Assembly: GCA_030670605.1 (NCBI GenBank)
Contig: DAOVBK010000058.1
Span: 1 to 7,904 of the forward strand
DNA: 7,904 nt
Source of the DNA: Candidatus Stahliibacteriota bacterium
GTDB taxonomy: Bacteria; Hydrothermota; Tepidihabitantia; SM23-42
Direction: 5' to 3'
The translations under genes were made by a program, and so were the position numbers. Below are positions 1 to 5,171 of this stretch, one piece after another; the stretch's first letter is position 1, and the number at the start of each line of letters is the position of its first letter. Below the pieces are notes generated by a model that did no database searches, was not told the DNA's origin, and saw only the letters and a program-made list of their open reading frames with translations.

Positions 1-519
1 ACAGTAGGGCATAACAAGATTCGCTGCATGAAGCACAACCTGCGCGCCTTTTATTGCGAGGGTGCGCATTGCTTCCGGATAGATCCAGTCAAAACAGACG
101 AGCATGCCGAAGTTCGTGTATTTGTAGTCGAAAACAGTAAAACCCGTGCTGCCGGGTTCAAAAAGCAGTTTTTCTTCACAATAGAGATGTGCCTTACGGT
201 ACACGCTGACAAGACCGCCCGGTGACATAAACGCCATTGCGTTATAGAGATGATAACCGTCTTGTTCAGCAAAACCGTAGGCAATGCAGCAGTTTCTTTT
301 CTGCGCGAGCGCCAACACAAAATTGTGGGTTTCTCCACGGTTTCTTTCTTCTGCACACGTCGTGAGTTCTTCTTTATTCAAGAATGTGTAGCCGGTGGCA
401 AAAAGCTCTGGTAGCACGATCACATCAGCCCCGCATCCTTTGAGCAGTGCATCGACCGTTTTGAAATTGTGTTCCTTTTTGCCGAATACCGGGTCAAACT
501 GTACAAAACCTATTTTCAT
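1..519 (-). CDS. Nitrilase-superfamily (carbon-nitrogen hydrolase) protein, N-terminal 173 residues, 3' end beyond window
   Basis: Members of this superfamily hydrolyse nitriles, amides or carbamoyl groups with a Glu-Lys-Cys triad in the cytoplasm. All three landmarks are visible: E38 in VLPELFATGY, K109 in YRKAHLY and C142 in MLVCFDWIYPEA. The start MKIGFVQFDPVFG is a typical first strand of the fold. The final visible stretch, HAANLVMPYC, matches the segment that follows the nucleophile in family members of about 260-280 residues, so roughly 90-100 residues lie outside the window. The ATG (519-517) follows the stop of the LUD gene by 3 bp and has no clear Shine-Dalgarno sequence, so translation is probably coupled. 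The substrate cannot be read from this fragment; an amidase or omega-amidase-like activity is as likely as a true nitrilase. Confidence 0.93.
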   Translation of the reverse strand, partial: MKIGFVQFDPVFGKKEHNFKTVDALLKGCGADVIVLPELFATGYTFLNKEELTTCAEERNRGETHNFVLALAQKRNCCIAYGFAEQDGYHLYNAMAFMSPGGLVSVYRKAHLYCEEKLLFEPGSTGFTVFDYKYTNFGMLVCFDWIYPEAMRTLAIKGAQVVLHAANLVMPYC

Positions 520-522
520 TGT

Positions 523-1185
523 TCAAAAACCGAGATGCTCATTAACGAGCACGATTTCAATATCGGTTTGCCACGGACAATACTGCATGATGGTGACAAC
601 CCGGCAGATACGCTGCGTAGACCGGCAATCTGTGCATATACCCGTTTTTGCACACGGCGTCTTTGCCTCAACGCGCCGGGCATTCATAACTCCGGCAATG
701 TCCTTGCTCCGCGTAATGCCTTCATCTATCGTCAACACGATTTTGTTATAACCGGCAATGATGATGACATTCTTCGGACCGTAAATCATATGTGCAACGC
801 GATTTCCGATTCCGTCAATATTGATGATATCTCCTTCCAAGGTGATTGCGTTGGCACTGCACAGATAATAATCTGCCTGCCCCTCTTTTTGTCGGATTTC
901 CCTGCTTGCCGTTTTTGTCAGTCCTTTTTTCCAGTGATGAATAACGTGGTTACCGCGTTTCGTGAGTTTCTCGATAAGCCCGAGTTCACGCACGGTCACT
1001 GAGCCACCAATGCCCACAGAACCCGACTTGGGGATTTTTTTCAGAAGGTATTCTGCGGCTTTTGCGCGATTATCACAATACGATGTGGCAAAATCTCTTT
1101 TCTGTAATGCCTTAGCACAGCGCTGTAATCGTTCCTTGTGAGACCAGTCTTGTATGTGGTGAAAACGCACACTCGATGTCTTCAT
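523..1185 (-). CDS. LUD-domain protein (DUF162, LutC/YkgG-like)
   Basis: A 220-residue stand-alone LUD domain. The family includes LutC and part of LutB of the lactate-oxidation complex, but many single-domain members have no assigned role. Visible hallmarks are the glycine loop GSVGIGGSVTVRELG (55-69), the core ADYYLCSANAITLEGDIIN (104-122) followed by IDGIGNRVAHMIYGPKNVIII (123-143), and a C-terminal cysteine cluster, C178, C184, C187 and C194, in TPCAKTGICTDCRSTQRIC, ending in NEHLGF. The cysteines could hold a metal or Fe-S cluster; that is inference. The ATG lies 5 bp after the upstream AhpD-like gene, and GGAG (1199-1196) precedes it by 10 nt. No LutA or LutB partner is visible in the operon, so lactate oxidation is not supported by context. 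Confidence 0.9.
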   Translation of the reverse strand: MKTSSVRFHHIQDWSHKERLQRCAKALQKRDFATSYCDNRAKAAEYLLKKIPKSGSVGIGGSVTVRELGLIEKLTKRGNHVIHHWKKGLTKTASREIRQKEGQADYYLCSANAITLEGDIINIDGIGNRVAHMIYGPKNVIIIAGYNKIVLTIDEGITRSKDIAGVMNARRVEAKTPCAKTGICTDCRSTQRICRVVTIMQYCPWQTDIEIVLVNEHLGF

Positions 1186-1190
1186 CTTTT

Positions 1191-1553
1191 TTATACTCCG
1201 TGTGCTGTGCCATTTTTCAACTGATCCCAGAACGCAAATGCCCTTCTGATGTGTGGTATTGTTATGGAACCCCCAATAATGAGCGCGATAGCAATGGTTT
1301 CTTCGAGTTCAGCATCAGTGACATCATGTTCATAGCATTGTGAGAGATGGTAGGAAATACAGTCATCGCAGCGTAGGACAAGGGATGCGGCAAGACCGAT
1401 CAGTTCTTTTATTTTCTTGGGAAGTGTTTCTTCTTTGTAGATACGTGCATCGAGACTGTAGAATTTCTTGATTTTGTTTGTGCTGTACTTCATCACAATT
1501 TCGTTCAAACTTTTCCTTTCCTCTTTAAATTGTGCTACACGTTCTTTGGTCAT
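1191..1553 (-). CDS. Carboxymuconolactone decarboxylase / AhpD-like protein with CxxC
   Basis: A 120-residue, mostly helical protein. Residues C62-DD-C65 followed by H69 (CDDCISYH) match the AhpD-type redox motif, and E50, twelve residues before the first Cys, occupies the position of the AhpD proton-relay Glu. This fits a thiol-based peroxidase or disulfide-reductase-like protein rather than a true gamma-carboxymuconolactone decarboxylase. The C-terminal half, AELEETIAIALIIGGSITIPHIRRA (81-105), is the usual second helix pair of the family. I chose the ATG at 1553 because GGGGAGG (1566-1560) lies 6 nt upstream; a longer reading from 1592 would add 13 residues that begin next to the -10 box. 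It is the first gene of a three-gene operon with the LUD and nitrilase-like genes, 5 bp and 3 bp apart. Confidence 0.9.
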   Translation of the reverse strand: MTKERVAQFKEERKSLNEIVMKYSTNKIKKFYSLDARIYKEETLPKKIKELIGLAASLVLRCDDCISYHLSQCYEHDVTDAELEETIAIALIIGGSITIPHIRRAFAFWDQLKNGTAHGV

Positions 1554-1574
1554 AGTGCGCCTCCCCGTGTATGC

Positions 1575-1595
1575 TACATGGCAATGTTCCATGTA
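1575..1595. promoter_or_regulatory. Palindromic putative operator at the AhpD-LUD-nitrilase promoter
   Basis: Arms TACATGG and CCATGTA form a perfect 7-bp inverted repeat around a 7-bp centre (CAATGTT). The site touches the inner edge of the -10 box and covers the expected transcription start near 1588, the classical position for a repressor. Which regulator binds is unknown; none is encoded in the window. It could also form a small hairpin at the mRNA 5' end. Confidence 0.5.
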
Positions 1596-1622
1596 TTATA
1601 GAGTATTGCGAGTACGTGTCAA
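1595..1622 (-). promoter_or_regulatory. Sigma-70 type promoter of the AhpD-LUD-nitrilase operon
   Basis: TTGACA (1622-1617), a 16-bp spacer and TATAAT (1600-1595) on the minus strand: both hexamers match the consensus exactly. The predicted start near 1588 gives a leader of about 35 nt with a good ribosome binding site. The -35 box begins only 7 bp after the T-tract of the upstream terminator. Confidence 0.85.
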
Positions 1623-1629
1623 TATGCAC

Positions 1630-1660
1630 AAAAAACCCGCCCCTCTCGCAAGGGGCGGGT
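1630..1660 (-). terminator. Rho-independent terminator of the PEP carboxykinase gene
   Basis: Read on the minus strand, a perfect 10-bp stem (ACCCGCCCCT with AGGGGCGGGT) closes a 6-nt loop and is followed by a run of six T. It begins 21 nt past the TAA stop of the PEP carboxykinase gene. On the plus strand no T-tract follows, so it works in one direction only. Confidence 0.93.
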
Positions 1661-1681
1661 CGACAGGGGAGAAAGGGTTGA

Positions 1682-3562
1682 TTATGCGAATTTGTCCGGT
1701 GTGCCGTAGTCACCGAATTTCTTCTGTGCTTCAAGTAGTCGCTGTTTCTGTGCTTCGAGCGTGTCGAACAGTACTTTTGGCGGATCAATGATATCGGTTT
1801 CATAGATTTTCTTTATGCGCTCGATTTTTGCAAGACTCTCAGGTATACGAGTCATGAACTGCTTGTTGTAATCCTCTTTGCTGTAGTCTTTGTTGAGAAC
1901 CTCTTGGAAGAGCCGCTTCAGGTCATCGTATTTTGGAATGCGGCCAGTCGGTGTTTCGATCGCCTCAACATCATTGTGCACACGAAGTTCTGCCCAGCGA
2001 TACCATACTTTCTTGTCTGTTTTTTCGTTCAGGAATTTGCCGTCTTTGCCTTTCAAAAAGTAGTTCACCGAGAATATCAATGGTGCCTTTTTCAAACCTT
2101 TGGCAAAATCGAGATTTGCCTGAATGTACGCACTGATCGGAACTGAGAGGAAGTCGAGGTTTGACATGAGATTGAACTTTCTCACACCTTCTTGACCTAA
2201 TGTTGCCGCGGTTGTTTCTGATTCGAGCGCTGCACCTTTTGTGATAATGCCGTGTGTCCAGTCAAAAGATTCTTCGATCGGCACCCACGTATCAGAATCC
2301 CTGCCGCCGTAGACCATGCCGCCAACCACGACGCCTCTTGGATCGTGTAGCGCAGGGTCAAGATTCTCAAGGTTTTCCAGAGATACGGTGAACCGGGCAT
2401 TCTTGTGAGAAGGTGTTATTTCATTACCATCTTTGTCTTTTTTGCCTTTGTGCCATTCACCAGAATGGTTAATCCCCTTTGGCGGCACATCGCCATCCTT
2501 GCCGATCCAGTGCGCACCTTTGTCCGGCGTCACGAGAACATTGGATACGATAAGTTCGCCTGGTGTGTTGAGCGCTTTCCACTGTATTGGGTCATCGACC
2601 GAGTTAATGCCCATGATAATGCCGAACATGCCTTTTTCAACGTTGACTGCACGCGCTTCACCATCTTTCTTGCGAAGATATGCGATGTCGTCGCCAACAA
2701 TTGTTTCGTTGTCGAGCATGGCGGTTGATGTTTTACCACACAGCGAAGGGAATGCACCGGTAAAATAGGTAACGCGGTTGTTCGGTCCGTGCACGCCCAT
2801 GACGAGCATGTGCTCAGTGAGCCAGCCTTCTTTTGACCCGCGGTTTATTGCGAGCCGCATTGATAGTTTCTTCAGTCCGATGGTATTACCGCCGTACTGG
2901 GTGTTTGCGCTGTATACGATGTTGTCCTCGAGGTCAATATAGATGCGCCGTTTGTCCAGATTTTTGCTTGTTTTGTCATCATTGAGTTCGCCTGCCGAGT
3001 GAACGATTTTGAAAAAGCGCGCGTTCTTTCCTTGTTTTACGAACTCTTCAAAACCCTGGCGATAGAGAATATCTTCGCTGTGCGCAACATACGCGGAATC
3101 AGTTAGTTGTGTCGTTGGCATGGAGAATTCTGATTTGGTCGGTCCGAGGCAGAAAAAGCGGACATATACCTCTTTGCCTTTCATGATATCTTTCATGATG
3201 TCATGGATTTCCTTGAGGCATTCATCGCGGTCACCTGTCTTGATCGTTTTGTCAAGCTTCTTGCCTTTTGGTAGAAGTATCAAGGTATGTGCCTTGTCAC
3301 GCGCCTGGTCAGAATAGTTGTCAAAGTGTACTGTGTGTCCTTGTGTTGCGAGCGACATTTCTTCACCGTTTCTGATTGCCGCTTCTCTAATATATTTAAT
3401 ATCAGCTGGGTCGTCAGTGCAGATAAAGACTTTGTCGGGATTACAATGTTCTATGTTTTTCGCGACAAATTCGTGCAGAGCAGGGTTGTCTATTCTCATG
3501 AGTTTTTCGTAACCGTGCTCACCCAAGCGTTTTTTGAGAATATCGTGTACTTTGTCGGCCAT
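1682..3562 (-). CDS. pckG: Phosphoenolpyruvate carboxykinase (GTP)
   Basis: A 626-residue enzyme interconverting oxaloacetate and GTP with PEP, CO2 and GDP in the cytoplasm, for gluconeogenesis or anaplerosis. The length is normal for the GTP class (about 600-625). Visible motifs: YGGNT (223-227) in the substrate-binding region, the KKLSMR (231-236) and TEHML (249-253) segments that carry the Mn-binding Lys and His, P-loop FPSLCGKTST (271-280) with the reactive C275, kinase-2 VGDDIAYL (289-296), GMFGI (311-315) and GGRD (419-422). The C-terminal nucleotide region reads NYFLKGKDGKFLNEK (500-514) instead of the FWPGF motif of animal and most bacterial GTP enzymes, which resembles the archaeal-type subgroup as I recall it. 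The ATG is set by AAGGAGG 8 nt upstream (3577-3571). It has its own promoter and terminator, so it is probably transcribed alone. Confidence 0.97.
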   Translation of the reverse strand: MADKVHDILKKRLGEHGYEKLMRIDNPALHEFVAKNIEHCNPDKVFICTDDPADIKYIREAAIRNGEEMSLATQGHTVHFDNYSDQARDKAHTLILLPKGKKLDKTIKTGDRDECLKEIHDIMKDIMKGKEVYVRFFCLGPTKSEFSMPTTQLTDSAYVAHSEDILYRQGFEEFVKQGKNARFFKIVHSAGELNDDKTSKNLDKRRIYIDLEDNIVYSANTQYGGNTIGLKKLSMRLAINRGSKEGWLTEHMLVMGVHGPNNRVTYFTGAFPSLCGKTSTAMLDNETIVGDDIAYLRKKDGEARAVNVEKGMFGIIMGINSVDDPIQWKALNTPGELIVSNVLVTPDKGAHWIGKDGDVPPKGINHSGEWHKGKKDKDGNEITPSHKNARFTVSLENLENLDPALHDPRGVVVGGMVYGGRDSDTWVPIEESFDWTHGIITKGAALESETTAATLGQEGVRKFNLMSNLDFLSVPISAYIQANLDFAKGLKKAPLIFSVNYFLKGKDGKFLNEKTDKKVWYRWAELRVHNDVEAIETPTGRIPKYDDLKRLFQEVLNKDYSKEDYNKQFMTRIPESLAKIERIKKIYETDIIDPPKVLFDTLEAQKQRLLEAQKKFGDYGTPDKFA

Positions 3563-3647
3563 CGTGCTAACCTCCTTGAATTTGCTGATGTTAAAAGCCT
3601 AAAACGTTGTGTTTGCCGAACATCACATACTGTTTTTCAATGGCAGT

Positions 3648-3675
3648 ATTATATACAATTCTGAGAAAATAGCAA
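3648..3675 (-). promoter_or_regulatory. Probable promoter of the PEP carboxykinase gene
   Basis: TTGCTA (3675-3670, four of six consensus bases), a 16-bp spacer and a perfect TATAAT (3653-3648) on the minus strand. The predicted start near 3641 would give a leader of about 78 nt ending in the strong AAGGAGG. The 154-bp stretch 3563-3716 holds no gene and no convincing terminator for the upstream zinc-ribbon gene, so read-through into the PEP carboxykinase gene is possible. Confidence 0.6.
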
Positions 3676-3716
3676 GTACAAAAAGCGCGTTTGTTGAGAT
3701 CACGACTGCGGGTGAC

Positions 3717-3947
3717 TTATTGTGTCGTTTTTGTGCCCGTATGGATAAAGGCGTTTTGCCGCATTTTGATCCATCGTTTCTGTTCTATGCCGATAATGTT
3801 TCCGCATCTGCACAACACGATATTGTTGTTTCGTAGGCTGTAATCTTTGATTATCCTGTTTTTCCAGCAGTGGAGGACCCTGCCTTTACCGATTTTGTGA
3901 TACTTGAATATTTTAGCCTTGCATTTCGCACATTTGATAGTCAACAT
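3717..3947 (-). CDS. Small zinc-ribbon protein of unknown function
   Basis: A 76-residue basic protein. Cysteines C6 and C9 (CAKC) near the start and C46 and C48 (CRCGN) in the second half form two candidate zinc knuckles; C27 lies between them. The second knuckle has only one residue between its cysteines, unlike the usual CxxC. I recall similar small proteins, with a KxRIIKDYS segment (here 29-37) and a NIIGI segment after the second knuckle, in diverse anaerobic bacteria and archaea, without a known role. Nucleic-acid binding is a reasonable guess only. The gene starts 24 bp after the stop of the glycine-rich protein gene with a weak ribosome binding site (GGA close to the ATG), and is probably its downstream operon partner. 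Confidence 0.75.
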   Translation of the reverse strand: MLTIKCAKCKAKIFKYHKIGKGRVLHCWKNRIIKDYSLRNNNIVLCRCGNIIGIEQKRWIKMRQNAFIHTGTKTTQ

Positions 3948-3971
3948 TTCCGGCTGCCCTGATATCTTGTG

Positions 3972-5081
3972 CTACTTGAGCACGATAATCTTGTTTGTGG
4001 ATCTTGATGCACCAGGTGTATGCACAAAATAAATACCGGCATCCAAATCAGCCACACTCAGGTCAGTTCTTGTGCGCCACAGGCACACCGTTTTCACGCG
4101 TTGACCTGTGCAATTATGGAGTACTACGTAGACAGGTATTTCTGCAGTCTGGAGGGTAATGTTTCCGTGTGTGAGGGTAGGATAAACAGTCACGGCGTGT
4201 TCATGTGTATGTGACTGTTCAGCTATCAGCATGATTTGTCGAACATGAATCGTGCCGCTGGTGCCCGGTCCAGGCGTTCCATACATACCAGTACCTGGAG
4301 AACCTCCAGGCACGGCGAAGTATATATTGGTGGTATCAAGAACTGTTTCATAGAAAACCTTTATGCGACCGCCGCCAGCGCCACCACCACCGCCAAAAGA
4401 AGCGTCTGCGCCATTACCACCACTGGCGCTGAGAATGGCATTATGAACCGTCACGGTACCGCCCCAGATCATTATGCCGCCGCCAGAGCCGCCGCCACCA
4501 GCTTCAAGACCACCATCATCTCCTCGCTCGCCGTGTGATTCAATATCAGAGCTGTCTATGATGACGTCCTGCGCCCGGAGCGTAATTGCTGCACCACCAT
4601 TGCCACCAAAACCATCAACGCCGCCTAATCGACCTGCACCACCGCCTGAGCCGCGCTCGATCAGTGTATCTGCTGGATCGCCGTATGCACTGCCCCCAGA
4701 GCCAGGAGCATTGTCTCCACCTTGACCACCATTACCGCCATAACCAGCGCCGCCACCGCCCCCTGGATTGCCTGCTCCACCATATCCGGGGCCAAATCCA
4801 TGGGGGTCACTGTTGTCACCGCCACCATATCCTCTGAAAGACCCGTTGAGCAAGGAGGAGTCCTGAATAACTATGAGCGGTGCGGATAGAACAAGTCTGC
4901 CGAGTGAGTCGCTTCCTTCTAGCCATGGTCGCACCAGAACCACGCTATGATCTGTAATATGAACCTTCCGTGCATAATCATGGTCGCCGCAGATAACCAG
5001 GGTGTCATTGATGACGATAAGGCTGTCGCTGTCCTCGTATATATAGCCGGTCAGGATACATGCTATAAGTATGATTGTCAT
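3972..5081 (-). CDS. Secreted glycine-rich repeat protein with T9SS-like C-terminal sorting domain
   Basis: A 369-residue protein with four parts. Residues 1-12 (MTIILIACILTG) are hydrophobic and may be a signal peptide, but are very short and lack a basic n-region. Residues 20-80 are beta-strand-rich. Residues 84-238 are glycine-rich and alternate with short strands: GRLVLSAPLIVIQDSSLL (61-78), AAITLRAQDVIIDSSDIES (164-182) and GIMIWGGTVTVHNAILSAS (202-220), each followed by Gly-rich loops and ending in GGGGGAGGGRIKVFY (230-244). This is a beta-helix-like pattern known from large surface proteins. Residues 297-369 (VTVYPTLTHGNITL to KIIVLK) resemble type IX secretion C-terminal sorting domains: strand, turn, TGQRVK, a DLSVADLDAGIYFV core and a short final strand. 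The ATG is favoured by GAAGGAGG (5093-5086) 4 nt upstream. The ligand or function is unknown. Confidence 0.85.
   Translation of the reverse strand: MTIILIACILTGYIYEDSDSLIVINDTLVICGDHDYARKVHITDHSVVLVRPWLEGSDSLGRLVLSAPLIVIQDSSLLNGSFRGYGGGDNSDPHGFGPGYGGAGNPGGGGGAGYGGNGGQGGDNAPGSGGSAYGDPADTLIERGSGGGAGRLGGVDGFGGNGGAAITLRAQDVIIDSSDIESHGERGDDGGLEAGGGGSGGGIMIWGGTVTVHNAILSASGGNGADASFGGGGGAGGGRIKVFYETVLDTTNIYFAVPGGSPGTGMYGTPGPGTSGTIHVRQIMLIAEQSHTHEHAVTVYPTLTHGNITLQTAEIPVYVVLHNCTGQRVKTVCLWRTRTDLSVADLDAGIYFVHTPGASRSTNKIIVLK
4356..4901 (-). repeat. Region coding for three degenerate Gly-rich/beta-strand repeats
   Basis: Encodes residues 61-242 of the glycine-rich protein. Three units share the plan Gly, hydrophobic strand, a second strand ending in D/N-S/A, a third short strand, then a glycine-rich loop; the last two units are offset by about 38 residues. 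The DNA is GGN-codon rich, which makes long proline-rich open frames on the opposite strand. The units are too diverged at DNA level to be a simple tandem repeat. Confidence 0.55.
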
Positions 5082-5137
5082 ACCGCCTCCTTCATACAAT
5101 ACGAGCAAACGAGCGCAAAGTCAAGAGTGCTTGTATG

Positions 5138-5165
5138 TTGACATTATAGGGGTCTTACGTATAAT
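5138..5165 (+). promoter_or_regulatory. Perfect-consensus promoter of the M42-M42-M23 operon, predicted leaderless
   Basis: TTGACA (5138-5143), a 16-bp spacer and TATAAT (5160-5165). Only six bases (5166-5171) separate the -10 box from the ATG at 5172, so the usual start position for RNA polymerase falls on the A of the ATG or next to it. No Shine-Dalgarno sequence lies before the ATG. The -35 box shares its last base with the minus-strand TATAAT at 5148-5143. Confidence 0.82.
5143..5148 (-). promoter_or_regulatory. Candidate -10 box for the glycine-rich protein gene
   Basis: A perfect TATAAT on the minus strand, with no recognisable -35 box at 16-18 bp and no extended -10 TG. Transcription would start near 5136 and give a leader of about 55 nt including the strong GAAGGAGG. 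A second candidate, TTGACT (5124-5119) with a 17-bp spacer and TATTGT (5101-5096), would start near 5089 and cut into the ribosome binding site, so I prefer the first. Confidence 0.4.
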
Positions 5166-5171
5166 ACTACT

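Noticed and set aside
469..1002. 177-residue open frame on the plus strand
   Set aside because: It lies opposite the LUD gene, whose product has clear family motifs. The plus-strand product shows no domain or ribosome binding site.
1554..1592. Longer start for the AhpD-like protein
   Set aside because: It would add 13 residues starting on the palindrome at about the transcription start, with no ribosome binding site; the ATG at 1553 has GGGGAGG 6 nt upstream.
1525..1803. Minus-strand open frame spanning the terminator and the AhpD-like promoter
   Set aside because: It crosses a strong terminator and a perfect promoter and overlaps two real genes in another frame.
2405..2768. Two overlapping plus-strand open frames inside the PEP carboxykinase gene
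   Set aside because: They are shadows of a 626-residue gene with a complete set of motifs; neither has a ribosome binding site or recognisable domain.
4474..4837. Proline- and histidine-rich open frames on the plus strand
   Set aside because: They are antisense images of the GGN-rich codons of the glycine-rich protein; stop codons are rare there for compositional reasons.
4356..4901. CRISPR array or simple tandem DNA repeat
   Set aside because: The repetition is at protein level with varied spacing and diverged DNA; no direct repeats of constant length with unique spacers are seen.
5058..5069. Lipobox LIAC (residues 5-8) making the glycine-rich protein a lipoprotein
   Set aside because: The Cys would be residue 8, leaving far too short a signal peptide without basic residues; a T9SS-like C-terminus also argues for another route.
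5096..5124. TTGACT-N17-TATTGT as the promoter of the glycine-rich protein gene
   Set aside because: Its start near 5089 would remove half of the strong ribosome binding site (5093-5086). Kept only as a second choice.
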